Below, piece by piece: positions 17,015 through 27,511 of a DNA stretch of 33,818 nucleotides. Every line of letters begins with the position of its first letter. The stretch's first letter is position 1. Made by a program: the position numbers and the translations under genes. The notes below the pieces were generated by a model, which worked only from the letters and a program-made list of their open reading frames with translations, ran no database searches and was not told the origin of the DNA. The DNA is from Pirellulaceae bacterium (GTDB taxonomy: Bacteria > Planctomycetota > Planctomycetia > Pirellulales > Pirellulaceae): contig JAGFJK010000153.1 of NCBI GenBank assembly GCA_024102795.1, positions 1-33,818 of the forward strand, in the 5' to 3' direction.

Positions 17015-17446
17015 ATGAAAATTGGCCTGGGGTCCGATCATGCCGGTTATGAGTACAAGGAGTTGATCAAGAGCTGGCTCGCCGAGCGAGGGCATGAGGT
17101 GGTGGACTTCGGCACGCACAGTAATCAACCGGTGGACTACCCGGCCTGCATCCGCCCGGTGGCCCTGGCAGTCGCGGCTCAGGAGGTGGAACGGGCGGTC
17201 ATCCTGGGCGGCTCCGGCAACGGCGAAGCGATCGTGGCCAACCGAGTGCCGGGCGTCCGCTGCGCGGTCTGTTGGGATCCGGCTTCCGCCCTGCTCGCTC
17301 GACAACATAACGACGCCAACATGATTTCGCTGGGACAGCGCATGATGACCGGCGACGAGGCGCTGGCGATCGTCCAGACGTGGCTGGAGGCCCAGTTTGA
17401 AGGCGGCCGGCATTGGCGGCGAATTCAAGCGATCGACACCCCTTGA
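17015..17446 (+). CDS. rpiB: Ribose-5-phosphate isomerase B
   Basis: This 143-aa protein is of typical RpiB length. It has the N-terminal MKIGLGSDHAGYEYKELIKS with the substrate-binding SDHAG, then DFGTHS and DYP, then GGSGNGEAIVANRVPGVRCA (about 65-84) and the C-terminal RQHNDANMISLGQRMM. It interconverts ribose-5-phosphate and ribulose-5-phosphate in the pentose phosphate pathway. Many RpiBs use a Cys at the CGTG loop as base. Here the loop reads GGSGNGE, as in the mycobacterial type, where a Glu (E71 here) takes that role. A purine-rich ribosome site (GAGGAGCAGAG) precedes the ATG. Confidence 0.95.
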   Translation: MKIGLGSDHAGYEYKELIKSWLAERGHEVVDFGTHSNQPVDYPACIRPVALAVAAQEVERAVILGGSGNGEAIVANRVPGVRCAVCWDPASALLARQHNDANMISLGQRMMTGDEALAIVQTWLEAQFEGGRHWRRIQAIDTP

Positions 17447-17709
17447 ATCGCACACTCGGCGCGCGGAATCGTCACACAAGTGTGCCCGCGGCGCGAGTTA
17501 CTCAAACCGGCTCACAGGCTGAAATTCCCGCGGTTGGCGGCTGTTGCCCAGTAGTCAATGCGCGAGATTTGGCTACACTGGCAATCCTTATGACGCCGGC
17601 AGCCGGTGGAATCGGCAACTGTTCGAATGGCTGCTGAGCTCATACAAACCCAGAGGCGATTGCCGGGTGGCGACCGCCGTCTTGGACCGCGCAGGGAGAA
17701 TGGTCGGGC

Positions 17710-18906
17710 ATGAGTCACGATGCGCAGCGCGTCTGGCAACGCCGGGTGTGGTTCCTGGCAGCAGTGTCCATGTTGTTTGCTGTCGGGTGCGCCCCGCAGG
17801 TGGGTCTGCAATACTCGGATTCGGCGGACCTGGCCAAGTTGCCCGAACGGCACCAGGAGCAAGTGCGGCAGTATCTGACGCAATACTTCGGCACACCGGA
17901 GGAACCGCGGCTGAGAGTGCCGGCACCGGCAAATCAGCCGGTGACGAATCAACCGCCGGCAGGCCAGCAGGCAGGGGCCAGCGACGAAGCGGTGGAAGAA
18001 ACGGTGCCCCAAGTGCCGCTGGTCGACAAACTGTCGGTGCAGCATCTCAAGCACGGGGCGGAGGTCTATCGCGAGCGGTGCGCGGGCTGCCACGGCATCA
18101 CGGGCGACGGCCAGGGCACGGCCGCTCCCCATCTGGACCCCAAGCCACGCGACTACCGCCAGGGCAAATTCAAGTTCACCTCCACGCCCCGCGGGTCGAA
18201 ACCGCGGCGAGCGGATCTGGTTCGCGTGCTGCGCCGAGGCGCGAAGGGGACCAGCATGCCCGATTTCCGCTGGCTGCCGGAGGAGGACCTGCAAGCGGTG
18301 ATCGACTACGTGATGGTGCTCAGCCAGCGCGGCGAACTGGAAGCCGCGCTGATCCGTGACGCCGAGTTCGAGTTGGACGAGGAGGACAACTTCGATCCGG
18401 AGATCGTGGCGGAATATGCCACCACGATCGGCTCGTCGTGGGAGAAGGCGGCGGACCAGTTGGTGCTGCCCGCCACGCCGCCGCCGGACTACACGGACGA
18501 ATCGATCCTGGCGGGAGCCAAGGTGTTTGTCAGCCGCGAGTGCGCCAAGTGCCATGGAGCGGACGGGCGGGGAGGGCGGCAGAACTTCAAGCCGGAAGAC
18601 ACGCCCAAGGACGACTGGGGGCACGTGGCTTTTGCCGCCGATCTCACGTCGGGCATGCTGCATGGCGGGCGGCGACCCGTGGACATCTATCGCCGCATCT
18701 ACTCCGGGATCAACGGCACGCCGATGCCGGGGTTCAGCGAGGCGTTTCGCGACGAACCCGAAACGATCTGGCACCTGGTGCATTTCGTGACCAGCCTGGT
18801 GGAGGGCCGCGAGGTGCCGGAAGTGCAGAAGCTGCTGCGGGAAGGCCTGCCGAGTCCCGGCGCTGCGGAATCGCCGGTTAGTGGCGAGGCATCGGCGACC
18901 GAGTAA
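17710..18906 (+). CDS. Diheme cytochrome c lipoprotein of the cbb3 oxidase cluster
   Basis: This 398-aa protein has a lipoprotein signal (FLAAVSMLFAVGC, lipidated Cys at about residue 27). A Gln/Pro-rich spacer is followed by two cytochrome c domains, with CAGCH at 124-128 and CAKCH at 278-282. Distal Met candidates are GTSMPDF (about 182) and GTPMPGF (about 338). It is the first gene of the oxidase cluster, directly before the conserved membrane protein and CcoN. Canonical cbb3 oxidase receives electrons through CcoP, a membrane-anchored diheme cytochrome that is absent here. This protein is well placed to take its role with a lipid anchor instead of a helix. That role is inference. Confidence 0.88.
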   Translation: MSHDAQRVWQRRVWFLAAVSMLFAVGCAPQVGLQYSDSADLAKLPERHQEQVRQYLTQYFGTPEEPRLRVPAPANQPVTNQPPAGQQAGASDEAVEETVPQVPLVDKLSVQHLKHGAEVYRERCAGCHGITGDGQGTAAPHLDPKPRDYRQGKFKFTSTPRGSKPRRADLVRVLRRGAKGTSMPDFRWLPEEDLQAVIDYVMVLSQRGELEAALIRDAEFELDEEDNFDPEIVAEYATTIGSSWEKAADQLVLPATPPPDYTDESILAGAKVFVSRECAKCHGADGRGGRQNFKPEDTPKDDWGHVAFAADLTSGMLHGGRRPVDIYRRIYSGINGTPMPGFSEAFRDEPETIWHLVHFVTSLVEGREVPEVQKLLREGLPSPGAAESPVSGEASATE

Positions 18907-19007
18907 CGCAACCGCTGGATCGGAGCGTTTTCCAGCAATTCAACCGAGCGTCACAGGCGGCGGTGGGGCGACCTGCCGGCACATTAGCTTTTTAGCGGTG
19001 CAGTGCG

Positions 19008-19640
19008 ATGGAACAAGCCAGTCTGGAAGCAAAACGGTCGGAACTGCAGCGGCTGCGGAGTGAGGTGGCCCGTTTGGAGGCGGAGTTGCGGGAGCCAGCG
19101 GGCGGGACCCGGCGCTGGCAGGCTCGTGACTTCTACGCGGCCTACTACGCCACCACCGGCTTCATGTTGGGCATGTTCGGCGCCGTGACCAGTCTGCTGT
19201 TCAACGTGGTGGGCGCCACGCTGCTGGGCGAGCCGCCGCTGAAGCTGATCCAGGTCTACCTGACGTTTGGCCTGGGCGAGCGGGCGGCGGGAGCCCAGTT
19301 CGACGACCGCTTGTGGCTGACGCTCGGCTGCTGCCTGTACATCGGCACCGGCATGTTGCTGGGCATCCCGTTTCAGTTGATCCTGGGGCGCTTTGCCGCC
19401 AACGCGGGACTGGGCAAGCGGTTGCTCATCGCCTCGCTGCTGGGTGTCGCGATCTGGCTGATCAACTTCTACGGCATTCTGTCCTGGCTGCAGCCGCTGC
19501 TGTTCGGCGGCAACTGGATTGTCGAACAAACGCCCTGGTATGTCGCCATGCTGACGCACCTGGTATTCGCCTGGACGATGGCTTTGGTCTTTCCGCTCGG
19601 CACCTACCAACCTTACCGGCTTCAGACGGAGCAACGATGA
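19008..19640 (+). CDS. Four-helix membrane protein of the cbb3 oxidase cluster
   Basis: This 210-aa protein begins with a coiled-coil-like amphipathic stretch (LEAKRSELQRLRSEVARLEA). Four or more membrane helices follow: GFMLGMFGAVTSLLFNVVGA, then around LTLGCCLYIGTGMLLGIP, LLIASLLGVAIWLINFYGI and YVAMLTHLVFAWTMALVFPL. It ends with a cytoplasmic tail. The stop overlaps the ccoN start by four bases (ATGA), so it is made with the oxidase. I do not recognise a named family; similar genes precede ccoN in other planctomycete clusters as far as I recall. A role in assembly, or as an accessory subunit, is likely. Confidence 0.8.
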   Translation: MEQASLEAKRSELQRLRSEVARLEAELREPAGGTRRWQARDFYAAYYATTGFMLGMFGAVTSLLFNVVGATLLGEPPLKLIQVYLTFGLGERAAGAQFDDRLWLTLGCCLYIGTGMLLGIPFQLILGRFAANAGLGKRLLIASLLGVAIWLINFYGILSWLQPLLFGGNWIVEQTPWYVAMLTHLVFAWTMALVFPLGTYQPYRLQTEQR

Positions 19641-21079
19641 GCGCCGCCGAAACGAGAAGCGAAGAAATCACGCCGCCGCAGGATCTGGTCGATACGCGGC
19701 TGGTGTTGTGGTACTTCGTGGCCGCCTGCGTGTTTCTGTTGATCTCGATGCTGGGCGGCATCCTGATGGCCCTGCAACTGGTGCACTGGAATCCGCTGGC
19801 GGGCCTCGAGCTGTTCAGTCCGGGCCGCTGGCGGATGATCCACACCAACGCCGTGGCGTACGGCTTTCTGGCCAATGCGTTCCTGGGAGCGTTGCACTGG
19901 GCCGTGCCGCGGCTGACGATGCACCGCGTCGCCAGCCAGGCTCTGTCGTACTTCATCTTCCTGGCCTGGCAGGCGATCGTTCTGTTGACCGCGGCCGGGG
20001 TCGTGCTGGGACCGTCGTTCCAGGACCAGGCGTGGGTGGCGGAGGCTTCGCGGAACCTGGGCATCTCGATGTCGCTGGGCGCGCAGGGACTCGAATGGGG
20101 CGAGACGCCGTTCTGGATCGACCCCGTCGCGCTGCTCGGCCTGCTGCTGGTGGCGGTCAACTTCATGGTGCCGATCGCCAAGGCCAAGGGCCCGCTGTAC
20201 GTCACGCTGTGGTACTTCATGGCGGCGTTTGTCTGGACCTTTCTGACGTACGCGATGGGCAACCTGCTGCCCGAATACACGGTGGCCGGGACCAGCGCGG
20301 GAGCGATCGGCGGGCTGTTCATCCACGACCTGGTGGGCCTGTTCGTCACGCCGCTGGGCTGGGGGCTGATGTACTACTTCGTCCCGATCATGTTGCAGCG
20401 GCCGATCTGGAGCCACGGCTTGTCGCTGGTCGGCTTCTGGGGCCTGGCCTTCTTCTACCCGCTGCAGGGCATCCATCACTTCCTCTACACGCCGATCCCG
20501 ATGTTCCTGCAGCACGGGGCGATCATCTCGACGATTGCCGTGGAGCTGGTGGTGACGACGGTGGTGATCAACTTCTTCGGCACGCTCTGGGGCCAGGGCC
20601 GGGCCTTCGTCGACAATCTGCCGATCCGCTGGTTCTACACCGGGATGATCTACTACTTCCTGACCTGCCTGCAGTGTTCGATGCAGGTCACGCTGACCTT
20701 CCAGAAGCTGATCCACTTCACCGATTGGGTCGTGGGCCACGCCCACCTGGTGATGTTCGGCGTGTTCAGCATGTGGCTGTTCGGCGTGATGACCTACCTG
20801 ATCCCCCGGTTGTTGAACCGCCCCTGGTACAGCCACAAGCTGTGCGAATGGCACTTCTGGCTCTCGGCGGCCGGCGTGCTGGTGATGGCCAGCGATCTGA
20901 TTCTGGCGGGCGTGTTCCAGGGTTATTTCTGGGCCGCGCTGCAGCCCTGGGACGTGTCGGTCGTCGCCTCCCAGCCGTTCTGGATCACCCGCGTCTTCGC
21001 CGGCCTGGCGATGTTCGGCGGATTCCTCTGCTTCCTTTACAACTTCTGGATGACCTGGAGCGCACGGTCCCATGTTTGA
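19637..21079 (+). CDS. ccoN: cbb3-type cytochrome c oxidase subunit I
   Basis: This 480-aa protein has about 12 membrane helices and is the catalytic heme-copper oxidase subunit. It starts at the ATG overlapping the previous stop; an open extension upstream belongs to another frame. Visible metal-ligand segments are MIHTNAVAYGFLANA with H69 (low-spin heme), IHDLVGLFVTP with H230 (CuB region), GIHHFLYTPIP with H280/H281 (CuB region) and VVGHAHLVMFG with H368/H370 (heme ligands). It reduces O2 to water with high affinity and pumps protons, typically at low oxygen. The 3' end overlaps ccoO by eight bases. No FNR-type box was recognised upstream of the cluster. Confidence 0.96.
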   Translation: MSAAETRSEEITPPQDLVDTRLVLWYFVAACVFLLISMLGGILMALQLVHWNPLAGLELFSPGRWRMIHTNAVAYGFLANAFLGALHWAVPRLTMHRVASQALSYFIFLAWQAIVLLTAAGVVLGPSFQDQAWVAEASRNLGISMSLGAQGLEWGETPFWIDPVALLGLLLVAVNFMVPIAKAKGPLYVTLWYFMAAFVWTFLTYAMGNLLPEYTVAGTSAGAIGGLFIHDLVGLFVTPLGWGLMYYFVPIMLQRPIWSHGLSLVGFWGLAFFYPLQGIHHFLYTPIPMFLQHGAIISTIAVELVVTTVVINFFGTLWGQGRAFVDNLPIRWFYTGMIYYFLTCLQCSMQVTLTFQKLIHFTDWVVGHAHLVMFGVFSMWLFGVMTYLIPRLLNRPWYSHKLCEWHFWLSAAGVLVMASDLILAGVFQGYFWAALQPWDVSVVASQPFWITRVFAGLAMFGGFLCFLYNFWMTWSARSHV

Positions 21080-21884
21080 AACCAAAGCCGGCGTCCTGCT
21101 GATCGGCGGGCTGGGCTTTTTTGGCTTCGCCTTCCTGTCGAACGCCGTGGTGCCGATCCTGATGTACAAGGACCTGCCGGAACAGACCGCCGAGCAGGTG
21201 GTGAACGACCGCGTGCTGTACCAGTTCCACAACTTGAAGGAGCGGTATCCCGATCAGTTCGACAAGTACTTCGCCCTGGAAAGCGTGCGGGACGAGCTGG
21301 CCGGTTACGATGCCAATGGCGACGGCCGGTTGAGCGGCGAGGAGCTGCCGCGGCAACACGCCTCGCTGTTGCCACTGGCCGACGCCGATGGCGATCAGCA
21401 TCTGGCCGGCGACGAACTGGAGCGGGCGGCGTCGATCGTCCGCTGCGCGCAGGCGTTGCGCTTGGGACGGCAGGTCTACATCGGCGAAGGTTGCTGGCAC
21501 TGCCACAGCCAGTTCGTGCGGCCGGTGTCCAACGAATCCAAACGCTGGGGCGAGGTGTCCCGCACCTGGGAGTACCAGAACGAACTGCAGCGGCCCGTGA
21601 TGTTCGGCACGCGGCGCGTCGGTCCCGATCTGTCGCGCGAGGGCGGGCGGCGGGGTAACGACTGGCATACCGTCCATTTCTTTCAGCCGCAGGTCGTTTC
21701 ACCCAACTCGCCCATGCCGCCGTATCCCTGGCTGTTCGACGCGGGCCAGGACGGGGTGAAGACGCCCGATCTGCCCAACCAGCGCGGGCTGGCCCTGATC
21801 ACCTACATCCAGTGGCTCGGCTCGTGGCTGGACAGCTACCCGTACTACGAAGAACTGCAGGACCTGGAAGCGGAGGCCTACTGA
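21072..21884 (+). CDS. ccoO: cbb3 oxidase subunit II (monoheme cytochrome c) with two EF-hand loops
   Basis: This 270-aa protein has an N-terminal membrane anchor (GVLLIGGLGFFGFAFLSNAV), a heme c motif CWHCH at 141-145 within GCWHCHSQFVRPVS, the conserved GTRRVGPDLSREG, and the Met ligand in MPPYPWLF (M215). It passes electrons to CcoN. Unusually, between the anchor and the heme domain lie two EF-hand-like loops: D80-A-N-G-D-G-R-L-S-G-E-E91 and D104-A-D-G-D-Q-H-L-A-G-D-E115. Both have acidic or Asn residues at the calcium-coordinating positions 1, 3 and 5 and Glu at 12. Its stop shares a base with the next start (TGATG). Confidence 0.94.
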   Translation: MFETKAGVLLIGGLGFFGFAFLSNAVVPILMYKDLPEQTAEQVVNDRVLYQFHNLKERYPDQFDKYFALESVRDELAGYDANGDGRLSGEELPRQHASLLPLADADGDQHLAGDELERAASIVRCAQALRLGRQVYIGEGCWHCHSQFVRPVSNESKRWGEVSRTWEYQNELQRPVMFGTRRVGPDLSREGGRRGNDWHTVHFFQPQVVSPNSPMPPYPWLFDAGQDGVKTPDLPNQRGLALITYIQWLGSWLDSYPYYEELQDLEAEAY

Positions 21885-22213
21885 TGCCGGCAGTCGACCA
21901 ATCACCCGCGAACCGCTCACTCCGTTCCGCCCGGCTGCGGACGCGAGTGACGCTGGCCCTGGCCATCGCCATCCTGATTCCCAGCATGTATGGCTTCGCG
22001 GGTAAGTTCTACGAATTCCTGCACCTGGTCCGCGGTGAGTCGGACGGGGCGTTCGCCGTGGCCCCGATCCTGAACTACCTGCTGGCCAGCGGCGGCTTCC
22101 TGCTGCTGCTGCTGTGGGCCACGGCCAACGGAATGTTTCACGATATCGAGCGCCCCAAGCACACGCTGCTGGATCGCGAACAGCAACTCGACGCCGCTCA
22201 GCGCCGCAAGTAA
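21884..22213 (+). CDS. Small two-helix membrane protein of the cbb3 cluster
   Basis: This 109-aa protein starts at the ATG sharing one base with the ccoO stop. An N-terminal Arg-rich cytoplasmic part precedes helix 1 (VTLALAIAILIPSMYGFAGK) and helix 2 (APILNYLLASGGFLLLLLWA), followed by a charged tail. Its position between ccoO and ccoI suggests a small accessory or assembly subunit. It is not CcoP, as there is no heme motif. Confidence 0.8.
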   Translation: MPAVDQSPANRSLRSARLRTRVTLALAIAILIPSMYGFAGKFYEFLHLVRGESDGAFAVAPILNYLLASGGFLLLLLWATANGMFHDIERPKHTLLDREQQLDAAQRRK

Positions 22214-22251
22214 CCAGCGGCCGCCGCGCACTTCCCCAGGGACACTCCTCC

Positions 22252-22427
22252 ATGCAACCGCCCGAACAGACGCCGCCCGAAGTCGAACACCAGCACCACC
22301 ATTACACGGGCAACGCGATTCCCTGGTACGTCCGCCTGATCTGGGTCGGCTTCTGGGTGTTCGCCGTCTACTACACCATCCAGTACCTGTTTCCGGCCTT
22401 GCAGTTCGAATTGTTCGTCGAACGGCC

Positions 22428-22431
<4 letters not shown>
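22252..22431 (+). CDS. Short single-helix protein, CcoQ-like or heme-less CcoP anchor-like
   Basis: This 59-aa protein has a His-rich start (VEHQHHHYTGNAIPWYVRLI) and one membrane helix (VGFWVFAVYYTIQYLF). The YTGNAIPWYVRLIW segment resembles the N-terminal anchor of CcoP, which normally precedes the heme domains; here those are missing. It could be a stand-alone anchor stabilising the oxidase. The stop overlaps the ccoI start by four bases (ATGA). Confidence 0.8.
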
Positions 22432-24727
<2,296 letters not shown>

Positions 24728-24731
<4 letters not shown>

Positions 24732-25438
24732 ACCACGTGTTGGAATGGCCGTTGGTGTTCATGGCCGGATTGCTGGGGTCGTCGCACTGCATCGGCATGT
24801 GCGGCGGTTTCGCGCTGGCGCTGGGCAGCAGTTCGCCCACGCTGGCGGCCAACCTGAGCCGGCAACTGGTCTACACGTCGGGGCGAGTCTTCACGTACTC
24901 GGTCCTGGGCACTCTGGCGGCGTTCGGCGGCTGGCGGATGGCCGCCGCCATGCCGCGGCTGGTGAATCTGCCGGCGGTGCTGGCGATCGTGGCCGGCGGC
25001 TTCCTGGTCTATCAAGGTCTGCGATCGGCGGGCTGGCTGGGGCGGCCCGCCAAGGGATCGGCCAGCGGCTGCCTGGCCGGCTCGATCTTTTCCACGTTCC
25101 TGACGTCGCCCGGCTGGAGCAACGCGTTTCTGGCCGGCATGCTGACCGGGTTGCTGCCTTGCGGCTTGTTGTATGGCATGTTGGCGCTGGCGGCCAGCAC
25201 GCGGAACCTGTGGCTGGGCGGCGCGGCGATGGCCCTGTTCGGTCTGGGAACCGCGCCCGTCATGGTGCTGGCCGGCAGCGGCGGCTCGCTGTTGACCTTG
25301 GCCGGCCGCCGGCACCTGCTGCGGATCGCCGCCTGGTGCGTGGTCCTGACCGGACTGATCTCGATTGCCCGCGGCTGCGGCTTCCTGACACTCGAAGCGG
25401 CCCTCGTCGATCCCAGTCGCTGCCCGTTCTGCCCGTAG
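24728..25438 (+). CDS. SafE/TauE-type membrane protein, likely cbb3 maturation factor
   Basis: This 236-aa protein starts at a TTG overlapping the ccoI stop (TTGA) or at a GTG three codons later. It has six or more hydrophobic segments with the family pattern LGSSHCIGMCGGFALALG near residue 16, then GRVFTYSVLGTLAAFGG, a Cys-Gly segment GLLPCGLLYGMLALAA near 140, and a C-terminal CPFCP. The paired His-Cys/Cys motifs match the sulfite-exporter TauE/SafE (UreH-like) subgroup often found with ccoI and believed to assist copper delivery or oxidase maturation. The copper role is inferred from context. Confidence 0.85.
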
Positions 25439-25558
25439 CGCGCATGATGCGCACGTAGGGAGGTCGTTCAAGCGACAACGCTCCCCAAATCGGACCCGGG
25501 CTTGCTCAGATAACCTGACCCTGGGGGCTGCGGTATGAAGGCCTCAAAGCGTGCCTGC

Positions 25559-25848
25559 CACTCTGGCTCGTCCACTGGGACCAACAAGGCTGCCGACAGC
25601 AACCAGGGCGATGAAACCAGCGACGCGATTCGTCCCGCGGACGCAGACTCGTCCGGCGCGGAGACAACCACGTCAAACGCATCCAGCCATGCCCGCTCTC
25701 GGCTGTTTCCTGACGGGCAGCGTCGCCGGCGGGCGTCGGACAGTCCGATTCTGGACATGCCGATGTCCGAGTACGTGCGGATTCTGCTGGGCCGCAGCAG
25801 GGACCGCCGCGTGAAGGGCAGCGAAACTGCCGAGCGACGTTCGGCTGA
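25559..25848 (+). pseudogene. Decayed, inverted copy of the 3' end of the REP-associated transposase gene
   Basis: The plus strand reads GDETSDAIRPADADSSGA, then RSRLFPDGQRRRRASDSPIL and DMPMSEYVRILL, clearly matching the C-terminal region of the transposase gene at the right edge, which lies in the opposite orientation (DETSDAILPADTVSSGAD, RRRRASDNPILDMPMSEYVR). After RILL the copy lacks 177 bases (59 codons) relative to the right copy; the junction is at a short CTGCTG direct repeat, a typical slippage deletion. A further one-base loss near 25824 shifts the frame, so the ancestral stop (TGA 25846-25848) is no longer in frame. The 5' half of the gene is absent. Confidence 0.88.
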
Positions 25849-26165
25849 CCGGCCGGCAATGACCTGCGCCGGCCGGCATGAGGACCATCGGCGAGATTGA
25901 TTGTCAGCCTAACACGCCAGCCGCCGGAGCACGTCGCCATTCATTCGACCAGCCTCCCGCGAACCCGCAATCTCGAGCGGTCCGCTCAACGTGCAAGGAT
26001 GCCGCGTCTCGAAGCTGCCTGACGCGGCCCTTCGCGCCCATCGCCACTCGCTTTCAGCCCGCCTGCCCCCGGCCGCCCCTTTCATTTCCCCCTCCGCCGG
26101 GCCATCCACTCGCCGCTCCCCAGCCGGACAGTCGTTCAATTTCTGAGCGTCCGACCTTTCTGGTC
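25559..26165 (+). mobile_element. Left inverted flank of the accessory island
   Basis: Sequence homology to the right flank (RAYT 3' end plus downstream non-coding part) is continuous through the pseudogene, then TGACCGGCCGGCAATGACCT, the CCGCCGGAGCACGTCGCC segment near 25920, CCGCAATCTCGAGCGGTCCG near 25970 and the purine/pyrimidine-biased stretch to about 26165. The right flank runs the opposite way (32541-33360), so the two flanks form an imperfect long inverted repeat around the cargo genes. Confidence 0.82.
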
Positions 26166-26469
26166 CTGACGCTGGTGTTGCTGTCTGGAATCTGACCCTT
26201 AGGTCCGAAACGCAAGCCTTGGCAGAGTTTGATCTTGCTCCCTACAGTCCAGCCGCCCGAAACGACCATCTGTAGTGGTTCAGCGTGACGTTGCTCTCGG
26301 TGGGCGGGGAGCGGAAGCAACGGTTTCCGGACATCTCAGGTGGTAGAGATCTTGCCCCGGACACAACCCTTTCAGAATCGAGATCGCGTTGGCTCGGCCA
26401 GTTCCCGGTTGCTGGCGCGGGGGACAAGCCTGGCAATATTTCGGCAAGGCGGCTATGATTGTGGGAGAG
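26166..26469. other. Intergenic sequence before the methyltransferase
   Basis: I see no convincing gene. Base composition begins to shift here towards the more AT-rich island. A possible promoter for the downstream gene is TGGCAA (26429-26434) with TATGAT (26453-26458), 18 bases apart; it is only moderately convincing. Confidence 0.35.
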
Positions 26470-26482
26470 ATATCGGCGATAT
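26470..26482. promoter_or_regulatory. Palindrome ATATCG-G-CGATAT upstream of the methyltransferase
   Basis: A perfect six-base dyad with a one-base centre lies 31 bases upstream of the ATG and 12 bases after a TATGAT box. Its position fits an operator for a regulator, or for autoregulation by the methyltransferase. This is inference from position only. Confidence 0.4.
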
Positions 26483-26512
26483 ATTTCACATTGCCCTCAA
26501 TGAAGGAGCGAC

Positions 26513-27511
26513 ATGACGCGGCGGAAGGAAGTAAGGGCCTTCGATCTGTTCTGCGGAGGAGGCGGGAGTTCAATAGGGGCTAGGCAGGCCGGGGCAGTGC
26601 CGGTTGGCGGGGCCGATTTATGGCCGTTAGCGGCCGAAGCCTACTGTCAGAATTTGCCGGGCGCAAGAGCCTATCGTGACGACATTAGTGGTCTCGATCC
26701 GAAAGCCGTGGGCCGGGAAGTTGGCCCTATTGACCTGCTCTTGGCATCCCCAGAGTGCACCCACCACAGCGTTGCCAAGGGAAACAAGCCGCGCAGCGAA
26801 AAAAGCAAGCAGCTTGCTTTCCAGGTGGTACGGTTCGCGGAGGTGATGAAACCCCGGTGGATCGTTGTAGAGAACGTGATCCAGATGCGATCGTGGGCGG
26901 CGTACGGGGATTGGCTTGGGCAGATACAAGGGCTTGGCTACAAGACAATCACGCCAACACTTGATGCACAGCATTTCGGCGTTCCACAGACACGAAGGCG
27001 GCTGTTTGTTGTCTGCGACCAGGAACGCGTGCCAGAACCACCACGGTTCTATCGCAAGAAGAACGCGACGGTCAGCGCCATCCTCCGAAGGGCGAAGCAG
27101 GGAAATTGGTCGTATGACTATTCCCCGCTCGACAATGGTAAGAGAGCGCAGAAGACGATCGAACGAGCGGAGCGAGCAATCCAATCGGTCGGTCAGGACC
27201 AAGAGTTCGTGATGGTGTACTATGGCTCCGACGGAGCGGGAGGATTCCAAACGCTTGATCGACCGCTTAGAACCGTGACGACCCTTGACCGGTTCGCTAT
27301 CGTCCGGCCGAATTGCGTCGGGCACGAAATGCGAATGTTGCAGCCGCCAGAGCTAGCCTTGGCTATGGGTTTTCCGCCGAACTATCGGTTTCCAGCGTCA
27401 GCAACGCGACGTGACTGTATCAAGCTCATAGGCAATGCGGTTTGTCCGCCGGTAATGCGAGCGATTGTCAAGTCTTTGATGTTGGATCGGCCTGCCCGGA
27501 GTACTTGCTGA
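26513..27511 (+). CDS. DNA (cytosine-5) methyltransferase
   Basis: This 332-aa protein has the C5-methyltransferase motifs in canonical order. Motif I is FDLFCGGGGSS (10-20, SAM binding). Motif IV is SPECTHHS with catalytic Cys82; the usual PPC is PEC here, a known variant. Motif VI is ENV (120-122), motif VIII QTRRRLFVV (159-167), and motif X GNAVCPPVM near residue 303. The target-recognition region between VIII and IX (about 175-290) determines an unknown site. A good ribosome site (AAGGAGCGAC) precedes the ATG. It lies opposite a Vsr gene that overlaps its 3' end, a usual pairing because 5-methylcytosine deaminates to T:G mismatches. No classical restriction nuclease is adjacent. Confidence 0.96.
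   Translation: MTRRKEVRAFDLFCGGGGSSIGARQAGAVPVGGADLWPLAAEAYCQNLPGARAYRDDISGLDPKAVGREVGPIDLLLASPECTHHSVAKGNKPRSEKSKQLAFQVVRFAEVMKPRWIVVENVIQMRSWAAYGDWLGQIQGLGYKTITPTLDAQHFGVPQTRRRLFVVCDQERVPEPPRFYRKKNATVSAILRRAKQGNWSYDYSPLDNGKRAQKTIERAERAIQSVGQDQEFVMVYYGSDGAGGFQTLDRPLRTVTTLDRFAIVRPNCVGHEMRMLQPPELALAMGFPPNYRFPASATRRDCIKLIGNAVCPPVMRAIVKSLMLDRPARSTC

Noticed and set aside
17447-17709. FNR-type (TTGAT-N4-ATCAA) control site before the cbb3 operon
   Set aside because: Only TTGGC-TACACT-GGCAA is present near 17570, which does not fit the consensus or form a good dyad.
25468-25758. Minus-strand frame at the left island flank (containing VDEPEWQARFEAF)
   Set aside because: Homology to the right-hand transposase is in the plus frame here; the minus frame is its shadow.
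26470-26482. Assigning the dyad as the methyltransferase recognition site
   Set aside because: Nothing in the sequence reveals the specificity; it is kept only as an operator candidate.
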